Shown here: positions 1 to 5,626 of the stretch, in pieces | Position numbering within the stretch: the stretch's first letter is position 1 | Layout of the letters: each line of letters starts with the position of its first letter | NCBI GenBank assembly: GCA_030632865.1 | Contig: DAOVTY010000139.1 | Coordinates: 1-8,108, forward strand | DNA: 8,108 nt | DNA from: Bacteroidota bacterium | GTDB taxonomy: Bacteria; Bacteroidota; Bacteroidia; Bacteroidales; Prolixibacteraceae | Direction of reading: 5' to 3' | Made by a program: the position numbers and the translations under genes | The notes under the pieces: model-generated | The model's database searches: none | Told to the model about the DNA's origin: nothing | What the model saw: the letters and a program-made list of their open reading frames with translations, nothing else

Positions 1-839
1 ACTCGTGGCCCGTGAGTTCGCATAGAATGTGCGCAGCCTTTTCCAACATCTCCATAACCGGCAACTACTACAACTTTACCAGCAAGCATTACATCTGTAG
101 CACGTTTTATCCCATCGGCAAGCGATTCGCGACAACCATATAAATTATCGAATTTAGATTTTGTAACCGAATCGTTTACATTAATGGCAGGAATAAGTAG
201 TTCTCCATTTTCGAACATTTGATACAGACGGTGAACACCTGTTGTTGTCTCTTCAGAAACACCTTTCCATTCTGCAACCGTGCGATGCCATTTTTGATTG
301 TCTTCAGCCAAAGTTTTCTTTAACAAGTTAAGAACTTCACCCTCTTCAATACTTTCAGGTTTTACATCTAAAACAGTAGCATCTTTTTCAGCTGCAAATC
401 CTTTGTGTATTAAAAGAGTAGCATCTCCTCCATCGTCAACAATAAGTTGTGGACCTTTCCCTCCGGGGAAACTAAGAGCCTCTTTTGTGCACCACCAATA
501 CTCTTCAAGTGTTTCGCCTTTCCATGCAAAAACAGGAACTCCTGCTTCGGCAATTGCGGCAGCGGCATGGTCTTGTGTAGAAAATATATTACAACTGGCC
601 CAACGCACATCTGCTCCCAACTCAACTAAAGTTTCAATTAAAACTGCAGTTTGAATAGTCATATGAAGGCTACCCATAACTCTTGCTCCATTTAATGGCT
701 TCGATGAACCAAATTTACGTCTAATCGACATTAATCCGGGCATCTCTTTTTCAGCAATTATTATCTCTTTTCTTCCAAAATCTGCCAATTTTATATCAGC
801 AATTTTATAATCTAAATTTTCTTTTACGGCTACTGTCAT
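1..839 (-). CDS. ahcY: S-adenosyl-L-homocysteine hydrolase, N-terminal 279 codons (cut by window edge)
   Basis: Cytosolic enzyme that reversibly splits S-adenosylhomocysteine into adenosine and homocysteine, removing the inhibitory product of methyltransferases. I translated it by hand from the ATG at 839. Recognisable blocks are GSLHMTIQTAVLIE (H59, equivalent to human H55), VDDGGDAT (D136), SEETTTGVH (E197), NVNDSVTKSKFDN (K227 and D231) and the NAD-binding glycine loop GYGDVGKG at 261-268. All catalytic and NAD-site residues expected in this part are present. Relative to the human enzyme there is an insertion of about 40 residues around 149-190, as in many bacterial AhcY proteins of about 470 residues, so roughly 190 residues probably lie beyond the left edge. 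The start is set by the family-typical N-terminus (ADIKLADFGRKEI). It lies downstream of recQ on the same strand, but with 102 bases and a promoter candidate between them. Confidence 0.97.
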   Translation of the reverse strand, partial: MTVAVKENLDYKIADIKLADFGRKEIIIAEKEMPGLMSIRRKFGSSKPLNGARVMGSLHMTIQTAVLIETLVELGADVRWASCNIFSTQDHAAAAIAEAGVPVFAWKGETLEEYWWCTKEALSFPGGKGPQLIVDDGGDATLLIHKGFAAEKDATVLDVKPESIEEGEVLNLLKKTLAEDNQKWHRTVAEWKGVSEETTTGVHRLYQMFENGELLIPAINVNDSVTKSKFDNLYGCRESLADGIKRATDVMLAGKVVVVAGYGDVGKGCAHSMRTHGPR

Positions 840-854
840 ATTAATATTATGTAT

Positions 855-923
855 GTAAATCAATTAAAAAAATCGTGCAAAAATAATAATTTATATATTA
901 AAAGGGTTGTGAATCAATTAAAA
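855..923. repeat. Pair of 15-base direct repeats flanking the ahcY promoter candidate
   Basis: The plus-strand sequence GTRAATCAATTAAAA occurs at 855-869 (R = A) and 909-923 (R = G), a spacing of 54 bases with one mismatch. The pair brackets the ahcY -7 element at 878-885: one copy lies in the predicted 5' leader and the other upstream of the -33 region. This could be a pair of regulator sites or a chance repeat in AT-rich sequence. No function can be assigned. Confidence 0.45.
878..885 (-). promoter_or_regulatory. Candidate -7 element of the ahcY promoter
   Basis: On the minus strand this reads TATTTTTG, an exact fit to the Bacteroidota -7 consensus TAnnTTTG. It lies 38 bases before the ahcY ATG, so transcription would start near 871-873 with a leader of about 33 bases. 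No good TTTG box is seen at the proper distance upstream, so the call rests on the -7 element and its position only. Confidence 0.45.
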
Positions 924-941
924 GGAGATTGATAATTAATC

Positions 942-3128
942 CTAATTTCCTAAATCGGAGAAAAATTTAATCCGTATTAACCTAATATCTTCTTCTGTAT
1001 ATTCGTCTTCACCAAGTTCGTCGAGTGCATCCTGCACCGAATCAACTTCTGCCTCTCTGAAATAATCAAAAATTTCATCTTGATGATCTTCGTCTAGAAT
1101 ATCATTAATATAGTAATCAATATTCAATCTCGTTCCAGAATTTACAATTGCTTCCACCTCCGAAATCACATCTTTTACCTCTACTCCTTTTGAGTTTGCA
1201 ATATCTTCAAACGAAATTTTCCTGTCGATACTTTGAATAATAAAAACTTTTAATTTCGATTTATTAGCCACTGTTTTTACAACCAAATCTTCTGGGCGTT
1301 CAATTTCATTTTCTTCAACATATCTCTTAATCAGCGTTACAAAATCTTTACCGTACCTTTTGGCTTTTCCTTGTCCCACACCTTGTATATGCTGAAGTTC
1401 TTCTGAAGTAATTGGATACTGAATCGACATATCTGACAATGAAGGATCCTGAAAAATCACAAAAGGTGGCAGGTCGTGTTTTTTTGCAATCTTTTTCCGA
1501 AGATCTTTTAATATTGAGAACAGCTGTGGATCTCCACTTGCTCCACCAGAAGGTGCACCTCCATACGAATTGCCAGAATCGTCTTCCTCTTCGTACTCAT
1601 GATTTTTAACCAACATAAAACTTGTTGGATTAGCTATAAAATCGTGTCCTTTTTGTGTAACTTTTAATAACCCGTAATTTTCAATGTCTTTATTAATTAT
1701 TCCGGCAACCATCGATTGGCGAAATACGGCATTCCAAAAACGCTCGTCATGGTCTTTTCCTGTTCCAAAACATCTTAAAGTATCGTGTTTAAAAGATTTT
1801 ATTGCTGCCGTTCTATTTCCAATTAAAATATTGGCGACGTGATCTGCTTTGTACTTTTCGTTTACTTCTAGCATTGTTTTTAACGATCGAACTACTTCGT
1901 CCATCGCTTCAATTTGCTCTTTCGGATTTAAACAATTATCGCAATTACCACAACTATCTGGTTTGTAATGCTCTCCAAAATAGTGAAGCAATATTATTCG
2001 TCGGCAAATAGCAGATTCTGCATAAGAAACAGTATCCAATAACAATTGTTTCCCAATTTCCTGCTCCGCAACCGGTTTGCCATGCATAAATTTTTCAAGT
2101 TTCTGAATGTCCTTATAACTATAAAAAGTTATACACTTCCCTTCTCCTCCATCTCGTCCGGCACGGCCAGTTTCCTGATAATAACCTTCTAAACTTTTGG
2201 GGATATCATAATGAATTACAAAACGAACATCTGGTTTGTCAATTCCCATTCCAAATGCAATTGTAGCTACAATTACGTCAACATCTTCCATCAAAAATTT
2301 ATCTTGATTTCCGGAGCGTGTCGCTGCATCCATCCCTGCATGATACGCCAATGCTTTAATTCCATTCACTTGTAAAACACCGGCAATTTCTTCAACTTTT
2401 TTCCGACTTAAGCAATATATTATACCCGATTTGCCATCGTTTTGCTTAATAAATTTTATTATTTGCGTTTCTGTTTTAACTTTTGGTCGCACCTCGTAAT
2501 AGAGATTTGAGCGATTAAATGAAGCCTTAAAAATTTTGGCACCTAATATCCCCAGATTTTTCTGTATATCGTGCTGCACTTTTGCAGTTGCAGTTGCAGT
2601 TAAAGCAACTATTGGGGCATGTCCAATCTCTTCAACAATTGGTCTAATTCTGCGATATTCAGGTCTAAAGTCGTGCCCCCACTCCGAGATGCAGTGAGCC
2701 TCATCAATTGCATAAAACGAAATTTTAATCTTTTTAAGAAAATCAATATTCTCTTGTTTTGTTAGCGATTCCGGAGCAACGTACAATAGTTTTGTATTAC
2801 CATTTAATACATCATTTTTTACTTCCTGAATTGCTGTTTTAGTAAGAGACGAGTTTAAAAAATGAGCCACATTATCTTCAGCCTGCGCACCACGAATCGC
2901 ATCAACCTGATTTTTCATTAAGGCAATAAGTGGCGAAATTACAATTGCAGTTCCATCAAGTATAAGTGCAGGTAGCTGGTAAATTAAAGATTTCCCTCCT
3001 CCTGTTGGCATTAATACAAAAGTATTATTACCACTTATTACATTTTTTATTGCCTCTTCTTGCTTACCTTTAAACCTGTCGAAGCCAAAATGGTGTTGTA
3101 ATTTATCTATTAACGAATTGTCCTTCAT
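942..3128 (-). CDS. recQ: ATP-dependent DNA helicase RecQ, long Bacteroidota form
   Basis: Superfamily 2 helicase that unwinds DNA 3' to 5' in recombination and replication-fork repair. From the ATG the protein is 728 residues, longer than E. coli RecQ (about 610). Motifs in order: motif 0 near 14-27 with Q23, Walker A TGGGKS at 42-47, DEAHCISEWGHDFRPEYR at 142-159, LTATATA at 176-182, VATIAFGMGIDKPDVRFV at 287-304 and QETGRAGRDG at 318-327. A zinc site follows (C375, C393, C396, C399), then a winged-helix RQC region to about 505, an acidic Gly/Ser-rich linker at about 509-533, an HRDC domain at about 534-610, and a C-terminal helix-turn-helix-like region at about 637-690 with an acidic tail. 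GTG at 3129-3131 directly precedes this ATG and could also initiate. No domain looks broken. It is transcribed divergently from tatC. Confidence 0.97.
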   Translation of the reverse strand: MKDNSLIDKLQHHFGFDRFKGKQEEAIKNVISGNNTFVLMPTGGGKSLIYQLPALILDGTAIVISPLIALMKNQVDAIRGAQAEDNVAHFLNSSLTKTAIQEVKNDVLNGNTKLLYVAPESLTKQENIDFLKKIKISFYAIDEAHCISEWGHDFRPEYRRIRPIVEEIGHAPIVALTATATAKVQHDIQKNLGILGAKIFKASFNRSNLYYEVRPKVKTETQIIKFIKQNDGKSGIIYCLSRKKVEEIAGVLQVNGIKALAYHAGMDAATRSGNQDKFLMEDVDVIVATIAFGMGIDKPDVRFVIHYDIPKSLEGYYQETGRAGRDGGEGKCITFYSYKDIQKLEKFMHGKPVAEQEIGKQLLLDTVSYAESAICRRIILLHYFGEHYKPDSCGNCDNCLNPKEQIEAMDEVVRSLKTMLEVNEKYKADHVANILIGNRTAAIKSFKHDTLRCFGTGKDHDERFWNAVFRQSMVAGIINKDIENYGLLKVTQKGHDFIANPTSFMLVKNHEYEEEDDSGNSYGGAPSGGASGDPQLFSILKDLRKKIAKKHDLPPFVIFQDPSLSDMSIQYPITSEELQHIQGVGQGKAKRYGKDFVTLIKRYVEENEIERPEDLVVKTVANKSKLKVFIIQSIDRKISFEDIANSKGVEVKDVISEVEAIVNSGTRLNIDYYINDILDEDHQDEIFDYFREAEVDSVQDALDELGEDEYTEEDIRLIRIKFFSDLGN

Positions 3129-3175
3129 CACAAAAATTTCTATTTCTTTCTCCTAATATTCCCTATTCACGAATT

Positions 3176-3205
3176 CTAAATTATTAAAAGTAAGTGAAAT
3201 GACAA
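3176..3205 (-). promoter_or_regulatory. Weak candidate promoter for recQ
   Basis: On the minus strand TTG (3205-3203) is followed after 19 bases by TAATTTAG (3183-3176), which differs from the Bacteroidota -7 consensus TAnnTTTG at one position. It would give a recQ leader of about 40 bases. The spacing is right but the match is imperfect and the region is AT-rich, so this is only a candidate. Confidence 0.28.
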
Positions 3206-3286
3206 TAACTTTTCACATTTTTTATAATAATTATTAATCTTTAAAAGATTTGGAGGACTGAAAAGCAACAAATATCAATAAGTATC

Positions 3287-3294
3287 TATATTTG
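3287..3294 (+). promoter_or_regulatory. Candidate -7 element of the tatC-lptB promoter
   Basis: TATATTTG matches the Bacteroidota -7 consensus TAnnTTTG exactly and lies 30 bases upstream of the tatC ATG, which would give a leader of about 25 bases. No TTTG box sits at the usual 19-21 base spacing; the nearest, at 3249-3252, is too far upstream. Confidence 0.5.
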
Positions 3295-3324
3295 TAAAGT
3301 TTTTTCAAAATAAATTTTAATTTC

Positions 3325-4188
3325 ATGAACGAAGATACAACACGAGAAGAGCAAACTACAAAGAAGAAAAATCCCAAGCCCAAAAAAGCTGAGATGTCTT
3401 TTTTGGAACACCTCGAAGAATTACGATGGCACATTGTACGATCGGCGGGAGCTATTTTTATATTTGCAATTGTCGCATTTGTAATGAAGGCATTTATTTT
3501 TGATGTTATAATATTAAGACCTCGACTGCCTGAATTTTGGACAAATAGAATGTTTTCAGAACTCAGTGATCTGGTTGGTTCCGAAGCCGTAAAAATTAAT
3601 CAGATTCCTCTTAAAATGCAAAGCATTAATATTGCAGGCCAATTTTCTACGCATATTTTGGTGTCAATAATCGCCGGATTTATTATTGCATCGCCAGTTG
3701 TTTTTTACGAATTCTGGCGCTTTGTAAAACCTGCTCTGTACGACAAAGAAAAACAACATGCTGGAGGTGCAGTTTTTTTTACTTCTATTCTATTTTTAAT
3801 GGGAGTGCTTTTTGGATATTTTCTCATTGTCCCTTTATCCATACATTTTCTTGGAACTTACCAAGTAAGTAGCGATGTTGAAAATATGATTAATTTGAGA
3901 TCATATATTGGCTCGGTAACTTCAATTTCGTTGGCAGCAGGAGTTGTTTTCCTCCTTCCAATATTTTCATATTTTTTGAGTAAAGTAGGACTAATAACTC
4001 CAAAATTTATGAAAACCTATAGAAAACATGCCTACGTAATAATGTTGCTACTTTCGGCAGTAATTACACCGCCCGATATTTTTAGTCAAGTAATGGTATG
4101 TTTTCCGTTAGTATTTTTATACGAAATTGGTATAATGATTTCGCGTCGCGTAGTTAAAAAACGTGAAAAAGAAATGGAAGAGATGTAA
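3325..4188 (+). CDS. tatC: Sec-independent (twin-arginine) protein translocase subunit TatC
   Basis: Inner-membrane receptor of the Tat pathway, which binds twin-arginine signal peptides and exports folded, often cofactor-bearing proteins with TatA. The 287-residue protein has a Lys-rich cytoplasmic head (residues 7-22), then the hallmark FLEHLEELR at 26-34; E32 and R34 match E. coli E15 and R17. Six hydrophobic segments lie near 39-58, 108-128, 148-170, 196-217, 235-249 and 252-272. The first cytoplasmic loop carries FYEFWRFVKPALYDKEK (127-143), with E142 at the position of E. coli E103, and ITPPDIFSQ at 247-255 is also classic. In TM4 the polar Glu of E. coli (FEVP, E170) is replaced by Leu (F209-L210-L211-P212). 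The tail is charged (Arg/Lys/Glu). No tatA or tatB lies in the window. lptB follows after 30 bases, so one transcript is likely. The first Met is the only sensible start after the promoter candidate. Confidence 0.97.
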   Translation: MNEDTTREEQTTKKKNPKPKKAEMSFLEHLEELRWHIVRSAGAIFIFAIVAFVMKAFIFDVIILRPRLPEFWTNRMFSELSDLVGSEAVKINQIPLKMQSINIAGQFSTHILVSIIAGFIIASPVVFYEFWRFVKPALYDKEKQHAGGAVFFTSILFLMGVLFGYFLIVPLSIHFLGTYQVSSDVENMINLRSYIGSVTSISLAAGVVFLLPIFSYFLSKVGLITPKFMKTYRKHAYVIMLLLSAVITPPDIFSQVMVCFPLVFLYEIGIMISRRVVKKREKEMEEM

Positions 4189-4218
4189 TTGTTGGAGTAA
4201 ATTACGTTATTTGAAGAA

Positions 4219-4941
4219 ATGATTCTCAGAGCCGAAAATATTGTAAAAAAATATCGCAAACGAACCGTTGTAAAAGGAGTTAGTTTTGATGTAAAACAAG
4301 GAGAGATTGTTGGATTACTTGGGCCAAATGGTGCAGGTAAAACCACATCTTTTTACATGATAGTTGGATTGGTACAACCATTTTCAGGAAAAATTTTTCT
4401 TGACGATGAGAATATTACAAAACTACCCGTTTATAAACGTGCTAAAAAAGGAATTGGATATTTAGCGCAGGAAGCCTCCGTTTTCAGAAAACTTAGTATC
4501 GAAGATAATTTGAAAGCGGTTTTAGAGATGACAAAATATTCTAAAGAGTACCAAAGAGATAAAGTTGAAACATTAATAGCGGAATTTGGACTTCAGCATA
4601 TTAGAAAAAGCAAGGGCATTCAACTGTCTGGAGGAGAGCGCCGAAGGACTGAAATAGCGCGTGCACTTGCCATAGATCCAAAATTTATATTATTAGATGA
4701 GCCATTTGCCGGAGTTGACCCAATTGCAGTTGAAGATATTCAACAAATTGTAATGAAACTGAAAGAAAAAAATATTGGAGTACTGATTACCGACCACAAC
4801 GTACACGAAACTTTAAATATTACCGATCGCTCGTACCTCCTTTTCGAGGGGAGTATTTTAAAGGAAGGAACAGCCGAAGAGTTGGCAGCTGACGAAGATG
4901 TACGCCGGGTTTATCTTGGAGAAAATTTCGAGCTTCGTTAA
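4219..4941 (+). CDS. lptB: LPS export ABC transporter ATP-binding protein LptB
   Basis: Cytoplasmic ATPase of the LptB2FG transporter, which extracts lipopolysaccharide from the inner membrane and pushes it along the Lpt bridge to the outer membrane. At 240 residues it matches the usual size (E. coli 241). Visible elements are Walker A GPNGAGKTT at 35-43 with K41, Q-loop Q84 within YLAQEASVFRKLS (81-93, an LptB-specific block), the signature LSGGE at 136-140 followed by RRRTEIARAL, Walker B FILLDEPFAG at 156-165 with catalytic E161, and switch H193 in TDHNVHETL. The C-terminal stretch from about 200 (YLLFEGSILKEGTAEELA) is also LptB-like. It sits 30 bases after tatC and probably shares its transcript. 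The partner permeases LptF and LptG are not in the window. Confidence 0.96.
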   Translation: MILRAENIVKKYRKRTVVKGVSFDVKQGEIVGLLGPNGAGKTTSFYMIVGLVQPFSGKIFLDDENITKLPVYKRAKKGIGYLAQEASVFRKLSIEDNLKAVLEMTKYSKEYQRDKVETLIAEFGLQHIRKSKGIQLSGGERRRTEIARALAIDPKFILLDEPFAGVDPIAVEDIQQIVMKLKEKNIGVLITDHNVHETLNITDRSYLLFEGSILKEGTAEELAADEDVRRVYLGENFELR

Positions 4942-4942
4942 G

Positions 4943-4963
4943 AAAACTTATTCATTTAGTTTT
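4943..4963 (+). terminator. Weak possible terminator after lptB
   Basis: AAAACT (4943-4948) can pair with AGTTTT (4958-4963) around a 9-base loop, and the T-run continues for two more bases. The stem is 6 bp with a single G-C pair, so it would be a poor intrinsic terminator. Read-through into the tRNA-Glu/rpsT region is possible. Confidence 0.25.
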
Positions 4964-4977
4964 TTACTCAACTTTGG

Positions 4978-5008
4978 TTTGCAGAATCAAAAAACATCAT
5001 TTTCTTTG
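4978..5008 (+). promoter_or_regulatory. Candidate distal promoter (P1) of the tRNA-Glu/rpsT unit
   Basis: TTTG at 4978-4981, 19 bases of spacer, then TTTCTTTG at 5001-5008 followed by C. This fits the Bacteroidota -33/-7 pattern (TTTG, TAnnTTTG) except for one base in the -7 box. The predicted start at about 5013-5016 falls on the first base of the hairpin at 5015-5057. Confidence 0.4.
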
Positions 5009-5014
5009 CATCGC

Positions 5015-5057
5015 TCAATTCAAAAATAACCTATTTAACGAAAAAGGTTAGAGTTGA
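5015..5057 (+). other. Potential two-stem hairpin in the tRNA-Glu/rpsT leader
   Basis: The outer stem TCAATTC (5015-5021) pairs with GAGTTGA (5051-5057), 7 bp with one G-U. After a five-A bulge (5022-5026), TAACCT (5027-5032) pairs with AGGTTA (5045-5050). An A-A mismatch and a TTT/AAA stem close an AACG loop (5037-5040). No T-run follows on the plus strand, so it does not look like an intrinsic terminator. It lies between the two promoter candidates, at the predicted 5' end of a P1 transcript. It may be a 5' stabilising structure, a small RNA or a leader element; only the pairing is seen. Confidence 0.4.
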
Positions 5058-5077
5058 ACAAAAAAATCTCTTATTAA

Positions 5078-5108
5078 TTTGGTGGATAACAAAAATGAAG
5101 TATTTTTG
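5078..5108 (+). promoter_or_regulatory. Proximal promoter (P2) of tRNA-Glu/rpsT
   Basis: TTTG at 5078-5081, exactly 19 bases, then TATTTTTG at 5101-5108 followed by C: a full match to the Bacteroidota primary-sigma promoter (TTTG-N19-TAnnTTTG). Transcription would start at about 5112-5116, roughly 25 bases before the tRNA. A short hairpin, TCCCT (5112-5116) with AGGGA (5125-5129), would form at the very 5' end of the precursor. Confidence 0.8.
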
Positions 5109-5139
5109 CAGTCCCTAAAAAATAAGGGAAATATAGATT

Positions 5140-5214
5140 GGCCCGTTCGTCTAGGGGTTAGGACGCCAGGTTTTCATCCTGGTAGCAGGGGTTCGAATCC
5201 CCTACGGGCTACCA
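5140..5214 (+). tRNA. tRNA-Glu (anticodon TTC), 3' CCA encoded
   Basis: Reads GAA/GAG glutamate codons. The cloverleaf is complete. Acceptor GGCCCGT (5140-5146) pairs with ACGGGCT, leaving a G1-U72 wobble at the end. The D arm starts GTCTAGGGG, the anticodon stem is CCAGG/CCTGG around loop TTTTCAT (anticodon TTC), and the T arm is AGGGG-TTCGAAT-CCCCT. Discriminator A (5211) and CCA (5212-5214) are encoded. It aligns block by block with E. coli tRNA-Glu (TTCGTCTAG at positions 7-15). A strong promoter lies just upstream and rpsT begins 22 bases after the CCA with no terminator between, so tRNA and rpsT probably share a precursor. Confidence 0.97.
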
Positions 5215-5236
5215 ATTTAATAAAGACAAAAATACA

Positions 5237-5488
5237 ATGGCACATCACAAGTCAGCTTTAAAAAGAATACGTCAGAACGAAAAGAAAAGAGTTCACAACA
5301 AGTATTACGCAAAAACAACTCGTAATGCAGTAAAAAATTTGCGCGAAACTTCGGATAAAGAAGAGGCCGCAAAATTGTACACCGGTGTAGTTTCTATGAT
5401 TGATAAATTGGCAAAACACAATATCATTCATAAAAATAAGGCGGCAAACTTAAAATCGAAGTTAGCGGTACAAGTTAATGCATTGTAA
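5237..5488 (+). CDS. rpsT: 30S ribosomal protein S20
   Basis: Primary 16S rRNA-binding protein of the small subunit. The 83-residue, strongly basic, helical protein opens with MAHHKSALKRIRQNEKKR and ends with NKAANLKSKLAVQVNAL, the two conserved ends of S20 (HKNKAAN... being the family's C-terminal signature). Length is normal (E. coli 87). There is no Shine-Dalgarno sequence; the 22 bases between the tRNA CCA and the ATG are A-rich, as is common for well expressed Bacteroidota genes. It sits in a tRNA-Glu/rpsT unit driven by the promoters at 4978-5108 and is closed by the strong terminator at 5511-5542. If the tRNA is cut out of the precursor, the rpsT message is left with a leader of only about 22 bases. 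Confidence 0.98.
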   Translation: MAHHKSALKRIRQNEKKRVHNKYYAKTTRNAVKNLRETSDKEEAAKLYTGVVSMIDKLAKHNIIHKNKAANLKSKLAVQVNAL

Positions 5489-5510
5489 GTAAAAGAGATT
5501 ACGATATAGT

Positions 5511-5542
5511 AAACCTCTCCAAAAATTTGGAGAGGTTTTTTT
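5511..5542 (+). terminator. Strong intrinsic terminator after rpsT
   Basis: AAACCTCTCCAAA (5511-5523) and TTTGGAGAGGTTT (5526-5538) are perfect inverse complements; the hairpin would have a G-C-rich middle and a tight loop. The T-run extends 5536-5542. It lies 22 bases after the rpsT stop, separating the tRNA/rpsT unit from radC. Confidence 0.95.
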
Positions 5543-5573
5543 GTGCTCTCAATTTTAACAATCTACAATTTGT

Positions 5574-5612
5574 TACTTTTAGAAATCAAATATTATGGCT
5601 ACTTTTAGAAAT
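5574..5612 (+). repeat. Two 13-base direct repeats upstream of radC
   Basis: TACTTTTAGAAAT occurs at 5574-5586 and again at 5600-5612, a 26-base period. Each copy starts with TACTTTTA, one base short of the Bacteroidota -7 box TAnnTTTG, but no TTTG box is correctly spaced for either. The second copy lies inside an 11-codon reading frame (5595-5630) that overlaps the radC start. Function is unknown; it may be a small duplication in the promoter region. Confidence 0.45.
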
Positions 5613-5626
5613 AACTCGGTAGCAAA

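Noticed and set aside
298..654. Open plus-strand frame of 118 codons, with further frames at 410-625 and 447-629
   Set aside because: All lie antisense or out of frame within ahcY, whose minus-strand frame gives a complete family match over 1-839.
913..933. Inverted repeat ATCAAT / ATTGAT after recQ as a terminator
   Set aside because: A 6-bp stem with one G-C pair and no adjacent T-run on the minus strand; too weak for an intrinsic terminator.
3129..3131. GTG one codon before the recQ ATG as the true start
   Set aside because: It would add a single residue. The ATG is the stronger initiator and no ribosome-binding site favours GTG; the AGGAG at 3150-3154 is too distant for either.
3194..3216. 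Inverted repeat GTGAAA / TTTCAC in the recQ-tatC spacer
   Set aside because: Only 6 bp around an 11-base gap in AT-rich sequence; it could be an operator but is too short to call.
3234..3434. Minus-strand 66-codon frame across the tatC start
   Set aside because: It overlaps the tatC promoter candidate and N-terminus, has low-complexity Phe/Lys/Ser composition and shows no recognisable family.
4086..4346. Minus-strand 86-codon frame across the tatC-lptB junction
   Set aside because: It is antisense to the tatC end and the LptB Walker A region, both of which are firmly assigned.
5015..5057. Hairpin as the lptB terminator
   Set aside because: The plus strand has A-runs, not T-runs, after the stem, and the structure lies just downstream of a promoter candidate.
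5079..5261. Plus-strand 60-codon frame upstream of rpsT
   Set aside because: It reads straight through the tRNA-Glu gene and runs into rpsT in another frame; it is an artefact of the tRNA sequence.
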